A stretch of DNA of 64,000 nucleotides from Dipteris shenzhenensis (GCA_047967505.1 CM106538.1), one strand, 5' to 3'. Counted from the stretch's first letter, positions 20,912 to 33,121 are shown. Notes: generated from the sequence alone by a model not told the origin. Translations and numbers: made by a program.

Positions 20912-22141
20912 AGCGCCAGTCCACAACCGAGATAGCAAGAGGGTGCGCGGGACAGAGGGCGAGAGCGCACGGAAGGCTGCATGGAAGAGAGCCGCAAAAG
21001 GAAGACTGCACGCAAGGCACAGGCCAAGAGAGCGACAGGAAGGCCACGCACAAAGAGCTGCAGGCGGAAGGAAGGGCGCCCACGCTCACCGCACCTTCAG
21101 TGGTATCAGAACAGGTCTTGCATTTATCTTCCAGCTCTCCTCAGCCTCCCGGAGTCCTCCATTGCTCATTGGGAGTCTGCTGCATTGCTGGTCGTCACAT
21201 TTCCAGCCTGTTCGAGGCTCTTCAGCTGCTGTCCAAGGCTTCCAGAGCCTTTTTGTTGCCATAACCTGCCTCATTGCTGCTTCCCAGCTGAGGCGACTGC
21301 TTCTAGGTCCTGCTGCAGCCTTTTCGAGGTCTCCTACAGCACCTGTGGCCATCTGTCACCATTTTTGTGCTGCAGATCACTTCAACCAGCCTTAGATCCA
21401 GGCGCCCAGCTCCCGCGACCTCTCCAGACCCATCTGCAGGAGGCGTCCTGCTGTCGCGACCTGTCCAAAGCCCTCCACAGAAGACATTTGCAGCCACGCA
21501 CACATTTCGAGGTATCTGAGGGCTGTTCCAGCTCTGCTCCAGCCGCCTTTTGCACTTCAACTTGCTGCAGCAGCTCCGTGGTCTGTCATATTCTACCTAC
21601 AGAGATCTTTTGGGTCTCAGCATTCAGTTCAGGGGACCAGAAGCTGATTTACAAGCAACATTTGCTGTTTTTTACTGTTTCTCACAGTATTTGACTGTCA
21701 AACCCTAATTTCCAACAGGAAAATTTAGGGCTTTTGATATTTGGACCTTCAACTTGTCAATCAACACTTTGGACAAGGTTGACAACTGAAATCCTTCCAA
21801 AAATTGAAGTTTTCAGTCAAATTCAGGTTTAGGACTGTCACATTGTGCCACGTCATCACTCAAGCCAACCAAATTTGGGGCTTTTGTGTTGGGAGCTCAA
21901 TTTCAGCTGGTAACTCTATTCCTATACCTTGCTGCACATATTTTCAGTCTATTTGCTCTCTCTATTTTATCATCTGAGCAAGAAAAGGCACCGTGTTGCC
22001 TTGAGGCCCAGTGCAGCCTCCTGGAAATATCTGTTATTGGCTCACACGTATTTGGGATAGTAAGACATATTTTTGCAGTTTAAAGCCTTGAGGCTATCCT
22101 TTGGTCACTTGGTCAGTGCATTTTTACTTGTACTATTTGCA
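20912..22141 (+). other. Copia element 1 untranslated leader
   Basis: 1.2 kb between primer site and gag ATG. Open frames in it are long but resemble no protein I know. The composition is CT- and CAG-rich (repeated CTGCTGC and TCCAG). It is probably non-coding RNA leader and packaging sequence. Confidence 0.55.
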
Positions 22142-23209
22142 ATGGCTGGTAACAATCATGATCTATTTGGCATTCTTCGTGAAGATGATAAGTTGGATGG
22201 CACCAACTATCCGATGTGGTCTTATCTCATGAAACACATTCTTGTTGCAAGGCATTTTTGGAATATTGTTTCTGGGATTGATCTGAGGCCAGCCAATGCT
22301 ACAGTGGCTGCCCCTACTGCTGATCCCTCTGCAGAGGGTACTCCTCCTGATGCCTTATCCTCTAGCACCCCTGCTGCTGCTCCTCCAACTCAAGAACAAT
22401 CAAGATGGGATGCAAGAGATGCAAATGCACATTCCTGTATTGCTTTATCATGCAAGAGAATCATTATGCCACACATCCGGTCTTGCAGGACAGCAAAGGA
22501 TGCTTGGGACAAATTGGCTTCTCTTTATCAGATTCGCAATGAGGCACGTGTTGCATATTTAAGAAGGCAATTGCAGGAAGTCAGTATGAATGAAGGTGAC
22601 TCTATGGATGCATACCTGACAAAGGTCAAGGATCTCATGGAACAACTTGCCAATATTGATGAGGTGGTGCCAAATTCTCAGCTTGTCAGTACCACATTGA
22701 ATGGACTGCCAGATACATATCAAGGGTTTGCTACAACCCTTCGATTAGTGGCCATGGGTGATCCAGACCACTACTCTTTTGATCAGCTAGTCACTTTGCT
22801 TCTGTAGGAAGAGCAAAGTCGAGCTAATAGACAAGCTATTATTCCTGATCATGCATTTGCTTCACAGCAGACACGAAGAGGCAAGGCTTCCAAGCCTATG
22901 GGCAAACCTAAATATGGGCCTAACAGTGGCAATTCCTCCAATGCATCTAAAAATACAGCAGATAAGTCAAAGAAGAAAAGATGCAACTATTGTTGCAAGC
23001 CTGGGCATGAAATTTCAGAATGCAGGAAGCGCATTGCTTCGGATAAAAAGAAAGCAGGATTGACAGTTAATGCCTCACATGCAATTGAATTCCACGAGCC
23101 AGCAGATGCCTCACATGCACATGCTCTCCAGGATGATTGGGCATGGGCTTTCCATTGCTCCTTTGATCCCTTCCAAGTTGATGCATTGTTTACTGCTAAT
23201 GATGCTTAG
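22142..23209 (+). pseudogene. gag: Copia element 1 Gag
   Basis: MAGNNHDLFGILREDDKLDG, then NYPMWSYLMKHIL, is the UBN2/copia gag start. The gag core (DAWDKLASLYQI, YLRRQLQEVSMNEGDSMDAY, LNGLPDTYQGF) follows. TAG 22805-22807 interrupts LL-stop-EEQSR. The zinc knuckle CNYCCKPGHEISEC lies near 22.98 kb. The frame ends at TAG 23207-23209, just before the protease WYFDSGAS. Both stops occupy positions where Gln fits. Confidence 0.88.
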
Positions 23210-24448
23210 TCTTGGTATTTTGATAGTGGTGCTTCCAAGCACGTCACATCTTGCAGACAGTTGTTTCATTCCTTACATAATGCACCTCGTGAAGGAACTG
23301 TCACATGTGCTAACAATGCCTCCTATGCTGTAAAAGGAATTGGAGATGTGCAGCTCACATCCATTTCAAGCCATCCTGTCACTCTGACTAATGTTCTTTT
23401 CGTCCTGGAATAGAAGTCAACTTGATTTCAATTTCAGCAATTGTCGCTTCAGGTTTCAAAGTGATTTTTGATGGATACAGATGCCTAGTATATGATCTTC
23501 ATGATGACAATGCCATAGTTCTCACTGGCACTTTGAAAAAGTTTGAAAAATGGGCTTTATCACCTTGATGATCACTCAGTTGCACTCTCTATTGAAGCAT
23601 TTGCTATTTCAGATTCGCAGCTTGCTGAAACTCATCTTTGGCATGAGAGAATGGGTCGTCTCAATTATAGAGCTCTTGCCAAGTTACATTCACAGGACAT
23701 GGCAAATGATGTACCTCAAATTCACACAGTTTCCAAACACGTGTGTGAGGGTTGTCTTTTGGGTAAGATACATCGGTCTCCTTTTCAAAAGAATTGTCCA
23801 AAACTCTCACAAAGGAAATTCCAGCTAGTGCACAGTGATGTTTGTGGCCCAATGAGGACAAATGCCATTGGGGGGTACAAATATTTCATGACTCTCATTG
23901 ATGACTTCACAAGATATTGCTGGGTATATGCTTTAAAAGCCAAATCTGAAGTGTTCTCATGCTTTCAGAGGTGGCTGAATATGGTTGAGAATGAATCAGG
24001 ATGCAAGCTTGTCTCCCTCAACACAGATAGGGAGGGAGAGTGTATGTCAAAGGAGTTTGATGCATTTTTATCTTCACAAGGCATTGTTCACTCATGCACT
24101 ACTCCTTATACTCCTCAGCATAATCCTGTTCCTGAAAGGAAGAACAGGTCCACTATGGAGATGGCCAGATGCATGCTTAAGGCCAAGTCCTTGCCCAATA
24201 AATTTTGGCTTGATGCAGTGATGTGTGCCAACTATGTGCTGAATAGATCACCTACAAGGGCATTGAAGACTGTTACACCTTATGAAGCATGGAAAGGCAG
24301 GAAGCCTTCACTTTCACACATGAGAGTTTTTGGGTCTCTTGCATATGTTCATGTACCATCTCAGCTGAGACATAAGCTTGATGACAAGGCAATCAAATGC
24401 ATATTTATTGGTTACAGCCAGGAGAGCAGAGGGTATAGGTTATACTAA
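23210..24448 (+). pseudogene. pol: Copia element 1 protease and integrase
   Basis: The protease motif SWYFDSGASKHVT begins at 23210; a 1-base loss near 23.40 kb shifts the frame. Integrase (from about 23.54 kb) shows the zinc finger (HLWHERMGRLNYRALAK ... CEGCLLGK) and catalytic Asp in HSDVCGPM. The second Asp is in LNTDREGE (usually TDRGGE) and the Glu is in PERKNRSTMEMARCML. The C-terminal GKGK-type region ends YSQESRGYRLY, where a frameshift leads into RT. Confidence 0.88.
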
Positions 24449-25968
24449 ACCAAATACTGGGAAGATTATTGTCAGTAGAGATGTAATCTTTGATGAACAT
24501 TCGGCTTCTCCTCTTGTGGACTGCAAAGCTAAGCCAAAAGTTGACATGTTTGATGCCTTTGACTCTTGGTTACCTCTGCCTTCCTCAGAGGGGGACTTTG
24601 ACCAGCAACATGAGTCTCCTGCAGGCCCTCCAACAAGCAATGATCAGCCAGTACCCCATGCTGATTTGCAGGTTTCTCTTCCAACACAAAATGATCCCAC
24701 TATTCATGATGCCGTGATTGAAGAAAGAGCTGTCAATAGACAGCAAAGGCAAGTTCCCAGATGGCTTCTTGATACATTGAGGGACAGCAAACAAGATCAA
24801 CCTTTTGCTGCCCGGACAAGATCAGGGAATAGACAGATGCATGGTCACTTCCTTGAGTTTGCACTCCTTGCTACAGCTTGCAATGAAGAGCCTTTGTGCC
24901 ATAAAGATGCTTTTGACAGAAAAGAGTGGATGGATGCAATGAGAGCTGAGTTACAATCCATTGCCAAAAATTACACATGGGAATTAGTAGATCTCCCTCC
25001 CGGCAAGCATGCCATTGGTACCCGGTGGGTCTACAAATTAAAAAGGAAATCTAATGGCAGTATAGATCGACACAAAGCCCGTCTTGTTGCAAAAGGGTAT
25101 GCCCAACAACAAGGCATTGACTTTGAGAAGACCTTTGCTCGCACATCCAGGATTACTACTATTAGATGTGTCATTGCCATTGCAGCCCATCACCATTGGC
25201 AAATGCACCAGCTTGACATCAAGACAGCTTTTCTTCATGGGGATCTGCAGGAAGAAGTTTATGTGACACAACCTCCTGGCTTTGAGGTTGTTAATTCTGA
25301 AAACAAGGTATGCCGGCTTAGAAAAGCCCTTTATGGTTTGAAGCAGGCACCCAGGGCATGGTATGCCAAAATTCATGCACACTTACTATCCCTTGGTTTT
25401 CAGAATAGCCCCACAAAACCCACTCTTTATGTCCATGGGAGTGGATCTGATTTTTTAGTGCTGATTCTATATGTGGATGATATGCTAATCACGGGCCCAG
25501 ATACTCAGCATATTGCAGCTTTCAAGGCTGATTTGCAGCAAGCTTTTGAAATGTCAGACATGGGAGTTTGCTCATGTTGAGGGGGGTATCATGATGTCAC
25601 AGTCCAAGTATATTGTACAGCTCCTTGATTGTTTTCAGTTCGAGGATTGCAAGCCAATCTCTACTCCAGTGGACCTTGGCTTCAAATTTTCAGCTCATGA
25701 TGGGAGCCCACCATGTGATATCACCCTTTACCAACAGGCTGTTGGATGTCTCATTTACTTATGTCACACCAGACCTGACTTACAGTATGCAATATCTCAG
25801 CTCAGCAGGTTCATTCACATGCCCAGTTCACAGCATTGGCAGGCAGTGAAGAGAGTCTTCAGATATCTCAAAGGCACTCAAGATTTAGCCCTCTTCTATG
25901 GTGATCAGGGTTCACTTACCATGCATGCTTACACGGATAGTGACTGGGCAGGTTGTACCGACACCAAA
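24449..25968 (+). pseudogene. pol: Copia element 1 reverse transcriptase and RNase H start
   Basis: RT blocks are WVYKLKRKSNGSIDRHKARL, QLDIKTAFLHGDLQEEVY, LRKALYGLKQAPRAWY and the catalytic YVDD (25470-25481). The frame breaks near 25.57 kb (EMSDMGVCSC, stop), with about ten residues missing before SQSKYIVQLLDCF. The RT connection and RNase H (YTDSDWAGCTDTK) then run to the junction near 25968, where gypsy remnant 3 begins and the rest of RNase H is lost. Confidence 0.88.
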
Positions 25969-28209
25969 GTGTCACATACTTGTGAATGTCTTTCCGCATC
26001 CCTAGCCAAAAGAAATATCTCTCAATGGCATGTATAGTAGACAAAATACCTCGATGCCCTGCATAAGGAGGAGCATGACATTCTTCCAAAACTTTGGCTC
26101 GCATGTCTTGGGTCACACAAAGATGATCATCTTTCATGAGAAATCCGTCTTTCGATGTATACTGGCTGAATGATACTCCCTACTGAATATTTCTCATGGT
26201 CTCTCCGAATCTGGATCCTATAAATAAAGCTCTTTCATGGCCTCCAAGTCTCGGTGATATGCTATGGTGACATTATTCACTTTAGGCCTTCTAGATAAAG
26301 CATCCGCAACCCTGTTCCAAGCTCCTGGAGTATAAACAATCTGAAAATAAAACATGGACAGAAAATTTGCCCACTTCATCTGCTTTTCGGAGATCTCGGA
26401 CTGAGTCAAGAAATACTTCAGACTCTAATGGTCGGTCTTGACTATAAAGTCAGCTCCAAGAAGATAATGCTTCCAAATATTTAAAGCATGAATAACTGCT
26501 AGCATCTCTTTCTCATAAACACCCAAAAGCATCTCGACATCACACAGCCTCCTGCTTTCATAAGCTATAACCCAACCTTGATGGAGGGCAGCCCCCACAC
26601 ACTCTCCACATGCATCGTAGTCCACATCAAACGGTTTCTATAAATTTGGAACAATGTGAATAGGCTCAGTCGTTAGCTTGTTTAGGAGAGCATTAAAAGC
26701 TATCCTTTGTCTTTCTCCCCACCTGAAAACTACATTTTTCTTGCTCAAGTCATGTAAGGGGGCTACTATATCAGCAAAGTGTAGGATGAAGCGTCTATAA
26801 TAGGAACAAAACCCAAGAAAGCTGTGTACTTCATGTACCGAGGTGAGCTCTGGCCATTCCTGTATAGCTTTAATCTTGGCTGGATCCATCCTAATCCCTT
26901 CCTTGGAAATAATGTGTCCAAGATAATGAATCTCGCCAAGAAAGAATTCACTCTTTTTGGCATTAATAAAAAGTTTATGATTTCTCAGTTCTTGAAACAC
27001 AGTAGCCAAGTGCTCTTTGTGCTCTTCTTCTATCTTAGAAAAGACCAAAATATCATCAAAGAAAGTGCCTGTAGGATCTGAAAAATTATGTCCATCATAC
27101 GATTGAAGATGGCTAGTGCATTGGTAAGCCCAAAAGGCATCACCAAAAACTCATAAAGTCCAAAAGTGGTCCGAAAAGCTGTCTTATGGACATCTTGTGG
27201 GTAGACCCTTATCTGATGATATCCACTTTTTAAATCAATACGGCTGAAAATCGTGGCCCCTTTCAGTCTGTCCAAAATATCATCTATGCGAGGGATTGGA
27301 AACCTATTCTTGACTGTCACTTTATTAAGAGCTCTATAATCCACACACATACGATAAGAGCCATCCTTCTTTTGAACTAAGAGCACTGGTGAACAAAAAG
27401 GGTGAGGAACTGGGCCTGATAAGTCCGTTGGAGAGCAAATCCTCTACCTATGCCATAATTTCTTCAGTCTGGTCTGCGCTCACACGATAAGGTGGTCGAT
27501 TCGGGAGCTCACTCCTGGAAGGAGCTCTATGACATGATCTTCAGGTCGTTCTGGAGGAAGCTCTCGTAGTAGAGAATCGAAAAAACAATCTTTGAAAGAT
27601 TCTAGAAACTGAAATTTTTCTTTTTCTAAAGGACTTGTTCCCACTTGAGGTTCACCCTCTTTCTCTTTAAAAAAGACCATACACGCAGAAATTGCAGACT
27701 TTATTGATTTAGCAACGGAAATATTTGATACGACTGGAATCATCTCGCCTTTTCCCTTAGCCAAAAGCTTGTGTTGCTTATTCCGATGCACAAAACTGAG
27801 GGTCCTTGCTTTAGATCCAGAACTACCTCCTTTCTATGGAACCACGGCATACCCAAAATAGCATCATAATGCTTAAATGGTGAAACATAAAACTCTTCCT
27901 GATCTACATAGTCCTGTACATGAATTCTGAGCTTTCCAATCAAAGGTGTGACTTTGACTGGATCCCCTTCAAAAACATGCTCTACATCCAAAGATAAATC
28001 CCAATTCTTCCGTCTTAATTCCTAGCCTCAAAACTAGGACTTCTGAAATGAAATTATCGGTAGCTCCTGGATCAAAAAGAATTAAGGCATTCTGATCTCT
28101 TACTTTACCCCACGCGAGGCAAAGTTCTCGATTTCCTGGTTCTATGATTCTACCCAACATATCTGGGGCACTTAGAACACAACACCCAAGAGCTAGATTG
28201 CCCCCTTCT
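25969..28209 (-). pseudogene. pol: Gypsy remnant 3: protease, RT, RNase H, integrase finger
   Basis: Minus-strand order: protease (LFDPGATDNFIS, with Pro replacing Ser of DSG, near 28.08 kb) and flap (HYDAILGMPWF). Then RT 27386-26638 ([49 protein letters not shown]; a shift just before the FFDD box). Then RNase H 26625-26218 (DYDACGECVGAAL, YEKEMLAVIHAL, KVNNVTI), and the integrase zinc finger 26137-25970 (HAPPYAGHRGILST). At least six frame breaks. Related to element 2 but clearly distinct. The integrase core and 3' LTR are missing. Confidence 0.88.
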
Positions 28210-29333
28210 TGCACCAGACATCAGATTGGCCCTAAACTTAGCGCCCCTTTAGGTATTTCTTTATCTTTTATTCAGAAAGGCATGCAAATACAAGAATCAC
28301 ACCGCAATGCATCAATCCACAGATAGCCAAATGAATAATCTGATCACAGGCACTTCCGTCCTACTCTACAATCATAGAATTTATCCCAGTCCAGTGCAAC
28401 ATTCCATAGCGGCCCTTCTTTCGAATCTGGCTGAGGGTTCTAACCTGGCAGCTTTGATACCCACTAGGGGAGTCCTGGCAGCAGAGCAATCAGCCCTATC
28501 TGTCTTGGGTAGCTCTAAACCGTCAAGGGAACCCTAGCAAGACAAAAGCCAGCAAAACAACCACCCCTGGCTGTTCCTCGCAAACAAAAAGGCCAGCTGC
28601 GCAAAGCAAAAGGATCTAAAGGTTCTGAGGCAATAGGAAAGCCCCCGAAAAGCAATCAATCGATAGGAAAGCTCTCGAAACCCTAGGAAAAACAGCCAGC
28701 AAGGAAAAACGAAATTCCCTGGCAAGATCTCTTGCACCCTAGCAGATGAAAATCAATAAAAGCAACCCTGGAAGACCTGCTGGAAGAGAATCGCCAAGTC
28801 TAGAAGCAGATCGATTTGCTTGGAAGCTCCATACTGCCTGAAAAAGTGCGATTTTGATATGCACATCTGGCCTCAAAAGCTCCTAGAAGAAGTGTGAATC
28901 AGATTTGGGCCTCTAGGAAGGCATGAACAGTAGGCATGCAGCAAAAACGAACTGATCTGGATTTTGAGGTTCTGGCACCCACCAACAGCCCACAGACTGT
29001 CCTGGTAGTCAAAATTCAGCAAACTGATGTGATAGAATAGCCCTAGAGCACTTTCCCAGCCAGGGACTTGCCTCTCCCTGTTCTCCTGTGGTCCCAAAAA
29101 CAGCCCTGAAAGCAAATTTTGACTATGTTGCTTGCTTTCCAAGCCTGCTCGCCAAACGTGGCTCCTGGAGCTATTTTAGCGAAAGGGGATTTTACCCCTC
29201 TCTAACCTTCAGTCCCTTGCCTTGGACCATGGAATTAATTGCACTAAAGTGTCCTTTGAACTGTTTTAATCAGTTGGAGGCTAGGGTAGTCACCGTAAAT
29301 TCCTAAAGCTTAGAAATTCGCGTCCCCGTAACA
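28210..29333 (-). repeat. LTR (family B), minus-strand copy
   Basis: 1124 bp, starts TGTTACGGGGACG on the minus strand and matches 660-1783. It sits immediately 5' of the protease of remnant 3 with no primer site or gag between. Either this is that element's 5' LTR with an internal deletion, or the two were joined by rearrangement. Confidence 0.7.
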
Positions 29334-30402
29334 CATCCTTATTGACAGCCAAAGTGCAAAATGGGAAGGCAAAGACGCCAACTGACAATGCAAATGAGAG
29401 GAGTGCAATCTCCCAAATCCAAAAGGCAATTTACTGCACAAGCTTCAAAGTTTTTCACTGCAAATGTGTGGCTGTCACAAGGTGTACCTGCTGCAAAAGA
29501 CTCCCAAAAGGCAACACGAGGCCTTCCAAGGCAACACGAGGCCTTCCAAGGCAGCACGGGCCTTTCCACGATGCAAATAAAGCAGAGAAAGGACTGTTTT
29601 GCTGGAAATGAAAGGAATTAAAGTACGAGCTTACCAAGTGATGTGGACCAAAATTATAGCAAGAAAATGGCTCCAAACACGAGCACAAGTAGTCACCCTT
29701 GGAGGAGAGGTGAAATAAATGGCAATAAAGGGTGCACAAAGAAGGCTGGAAAATGGAATTACAGCAAGAGTATGTGCTCCCACAAGCAGGAGAAGACCTC
29801 GAAATGAGTGCAGCAGCAACCAGAGGTGAGATGCTCGCAGCCTGAGATGTAGAAACACCAAATGAGAGCAAGAGGGCTTCAACAGAGGTCTCTCGATGGC
29901 AGCAGCAGGCTCCAAAGCTCAAGTCGGTGAGTGTAGGCACTCCAAAATGCAGCTGCAGATCCCGAGACAGATCAGTTCAACAGGTGGCTGCAATAAATGT
30001 TCCGTACAGCTGCCTTAAATGCACCGTACAGCCCTTAAATGCTCCGTACAAGTCAGTATTGTCCACACATGCGAATGGCAGCTAGCTTAAATGCACCGTA
30101 CACCTCCATACTGAAGCAACAGGTCCATAAAGTTCACACTGCGAAGAAAACAGGGTGAAACTAACACCTTATCTGTGCCGAAATGCGGCTCAATGAAGCA
30201 TTTATGGCAGGCGGCTATGCAGCGGCAGCCCCAAAATAATTTTTTTGGTGACGGAACTGCTTGGAGAAGCCCTAAATGCCCCACGTGTTAAGGGCGCCTA
30301 GAGATATGAGCCGACCAGCACGTTAATGAGCCGAAATGTCTGCCAAAAAGCTCCAAATGCAAGTACAAGTGCTTCGGGGGAGGCTGCCAATGGCTGAGGA
30401 TT
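29334..30402 (-). other. Leader of a minus-strand copia-like element
   Basis: Non-coding sequence between a primer-site-like motif (30403-30417) and LTR B. It is rich in CAGC and CTGC like the leader of copia element 1, but not obviously homologous. A short tandem repeat, GGCAACACGAGGCCTTCCAA, occurs near 29,511-29,550. Open frames here resemble nothing known. Confidence 0.5.
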
Positions 30403-30417
30403 CCTGCTCTAATACCA
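30403..30417 (-). other. Primer-binding-site-like motif
   Basis: TGGTATTAGAGCAGG on the minus strand, one mismatch from the iMet-type TGGTATCAGAGC, one base from an LTR end (...GTCTACA). Confidence 0.65.
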
Positions 30418-30418
30418 C

Positions 30419-30675
30419 TGTAGACTAAGGCAAGCAATGGAAGCTCAAGAAATGAAGCAATGGAGTCAAAAACTAGCTGCTGTAATGAATTGCGGCAATG
30501 CTGAAGTAAGTACAAAGTACACCCTATATGATGAAACCCTAGGACAAGGTGTCCTAGTGGTACTAACTGTACTAACGGGTACATGACCTACCTATACCAA
30601 GTGTCCTAACTACCTATTACTAGGCCTACAAGGCACATACTGAGGAACCTACAGATAGCCCATAGAATGGCCTAC
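30419..30675 (-). repeat. Probable LTR of the minus-strand copia-like element
   Basis: Its 3' end (CTTAGTCTACA, minus strand) is placed by the primer site. The 5' end is uncertain: TGTAGG near 30675 or 30657 are candidates. No second copy is found. Confidence 0.4.
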
Positions 30676-31641
30676 AAGAGTTATATCACATGATGCTCAA
30701 GGACTGTAGCATACTAGCAAGTCCAAACGTAATATCCAATCACACAAGAATTGAGAGAGAGAGATTCTTGTAGGTGAAGGGACTAGGAGGACATTGATAT
30801 ATGCTCGATGTAGCAGGATTGAACGAGGTGGAAGTAGAGGCCAGAGGACGAGGGCGTCGAGAAAGAGGTGGTGCACGAGGCAATGAAGACGAACAAGAGG
30901 ATCAGACAAATCCTCTTTTTCTGAAAGTGCTATTTTCAGTTTGGGTGACTCCTCAGATGAGGAAGAGTTGCTAATGGACACTACTTCATGATTTGCACTA
31001 GTCCAGACTTCTTATTCAGAATCTTATTCATCCACAAAGTGTGGGATAACAGCTAAGAGAAGAGCAAGAAATTTCCAGCAGTGAGCTGGGTAAAAGCAGT
31101 CAGATTCAACTGTATGCTGAGTTCTACTGGGAGCATAGATGCTCATGCACTCCTCCTGCGTTGCCCTTAATAGGCTTCAGTGGAAATTATTTGGATGCGC
31201 CAAAAAACTCCCTCTTTACAGGGTTGAAGGGACTAGAATCCCTCCCAAACAAGGCTGACTCACACTGAGCCAACCAGGCCCAAAACAGCACACTGCCAAT
31301 CAGATCAGACCCGACCGGTCTGTAGTCTGATCCCGACCTGCTACTGAGTGTGCTGCGCTGCTGCCACACATCTGCAGATGTTCTCCAGTCAGACGCAGTC
31401 TTCCACCAAACCTCCACACTGAACCTGAGGTTGTACCAACCTGTACTGCAAACCATCAAAAAGGCTACACAGCAGATCAGATGTTCCAGGTAAGCCTCTA
31501 GGTTGCCCTGGTCTATGTAATGAAAGGGGGGAAAGGCTATTTTAGTGGCCCTTTAGGTGGGAAATGTGGAGGGACTATATAAGTCCCCATCCACCACTCA
31601 TTGTGTACATTTTGAGTAATACCCTTCCTCCTCCTTGCAGC

Positions 31642-31687
<46 letters not shown>

Positions 31688-32785
31688 TCCTTCTCTCCCT
31701 TCTCTCTCTCCCTTCCGCTCTTCTACTCCTTTGTTGGAAAGGTCACCTCCCCATCTGTAAGCCCCCATATGAGGAGAGCATGGGGGGGTGAACCTAGGGT
31801 TTGAGAGACTGACACATGCGCAGCAGCATGGCTGCCATGCGGGCAAGAATCAAAGAGAGAAAAGTATCCCGGACAGATGGCCCCTGCATGGCAGGCCAAG
31901 TGGAGAGGGTAGTGGGCAGGGTCATAGCCTGCAAACAGGCCCGGAACATGGCAACACATGGCGGTGAAATCAGTGAAGGTATGGCTGCAGTACAGCAGCA
32001 TGACGGAGCTGTTGGAGCAGGTTCTGAGGGCTGGAACAGGCCTGAGTAAGGGCAGGACCAGCAGGACAGAAGGGGCAGAGGTGGAGGCTATGGTGGACCA
32101 GCCACTTTTGGCCATAGATGAGCCCACGGGTAGGGCCCAATGGGGGGCTGCCCTTGGGGCCTGACAGCAGCCCAAAAGGGCCTGGCAGAGGCCCTTATAT
32201 AGGGCTTGGAAAGCAGCCAACCAGTGGGTTGGTTAGGGCTGCAAGCCAACCAGCCAGTCAGCCCATTTAGGGCTGGCTGGTCGGTCAAATTGACAAGGGG
32301 CTCAGCCCCTATAAAAGGAGAGGCCTCGGGCCTCATTACATATCACTTGGGAGCAGCAGAAAAGCCCCATCAGAAAGGAGCAGCAGGGAGCTTGTCTTGG
32401 GCCTCATCACTGGAGGAGAAGAGAGCAAACAGTAGCTGCAAACTTAGCTGAGGGTGCTGCCCACCTAGGCTGGTGCAAAGACAGCAAGGGGGAAGGGATC
32501 TAAACAGAAAGTCTACTCACCCTCGAGGTGGAGCACGCGGGCTCGACTCTAGAGATAGCCAGCAGATAGGGAAGTACCTTGTGGTAAGATCAGAGGACCA
32601 CACCATTGGTGGGACTCTGGATCTATCTCTTTTGTATTGTTTCCATAGCTTTGGACGGAAATATATTATTTTGGTGGTTTCTCTATCTCGCTGGTTCATT
32701 GTCTATTGATGAGTCTGCACATCTATTCTATGCACGTAAGTTTAAATATTTGTGATTCCACACCCCACACCACACTGTGTGAGCT
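30676..32785. other. Intergenic DNA with TATA-like motifs
   Basis: No recognisable gene. ACTATATAAG at 31574-31583 lies inside a GGGACT...AGTCCC palindrome, 60 bp before a CT microsatellite. CTATAAAAGG near 32309-32318 follows a block of GCCAACCAG / CTGGCTGG inverted repeats (32.2-32.3 kb). These look like LTR or promoter debris, but boundaries cannot be set. Confidence 0.4.
31645..31684. repeat. (CT)n microsatellite
   Basis: About 20 uninterrupted CT units, then a mixed CT-rich stretch to 31730. Confidence 0.9.
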
Positions 32786-32793
32786 CCTCGGCT

Positions 32794-33113
32794 CATAGTT
32801 ACCAGGGAACGGGAACGTTCTGGAAATTCGGGTGTCGGAACGGGAACGTTCCGGGAAGGGGGAACGGGAACCAGAACACCACGTCATACACGACACATCA
32901 TCATATGGCTTAAAATTATGTTAGAAAATGAAAGAAACTAACATTTTACAGCTTTAAACTTTATCTACAAGCTCTAAAATACCCATTTGAAACTTTCAAA
33001 GAGGCCCCCCCCACAAAAAAAAGACGTTCCGGGGCCGTTCCAGTTCTGGCATGCTACCTGGAACGGCGTTCCAGACGTTCCGGATGTCGGAATGCTGTTA
33101 CTTGGTAACTATG
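32794..33113. mobile_element. hAT-like MITE, 320 bp
   Basis: Imperfect 17-bp terminal inverted repeats (CATAGTTACCAGGGAAC against CATAGTTACCAAGTAAC). It is flanked by 8-bp direct repeats CCTCGGCT (32786-32793) and CCTGGGCT (33114-33121), one mismatch. Subterminal arrays of GGAACG on the left and CGTTCC on the right face each other. An 8-bp duplication and subterminal repeats are typical of hAT elements. It has no coding capacity. Confidence 0.75.
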
Positions 33114-33121
33114 CCTGGGCT

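Larger units (their letters stand above)
20793..25968 (+). mobile_element. Ty1/copia retrotransposon 1 (3'-truncated)
   Basis: The remainder of a copia element whose 5' LTR begins at 11792. It has LTR end, primer site, long leader, gag, protease, integrase, RT and the start of RNase H in the copia order (integrase before RT). It is cut in RNase H near 25968 at the junction with gypsy remnant 3, so no 3' LTR is present. Stops at 22805 and 23207, a frameshift near 24.44 kb and a small deletion near 25.57 kb show it is dead. Confidence 0.92.

Noticed and set aside
20739-21694. Several frames of 120-240 codons in the copia 1 leader
   Set aside because: Three overlapping phases are open at once in a biased-composition leader, and none resembles a protein; most likely non-coding.
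31574-31583. TATA-like box as promoter of a gene reading into 31.6-32.2 kb
   Set aside because: No supported gene follows; the motif is probably LTR debris.
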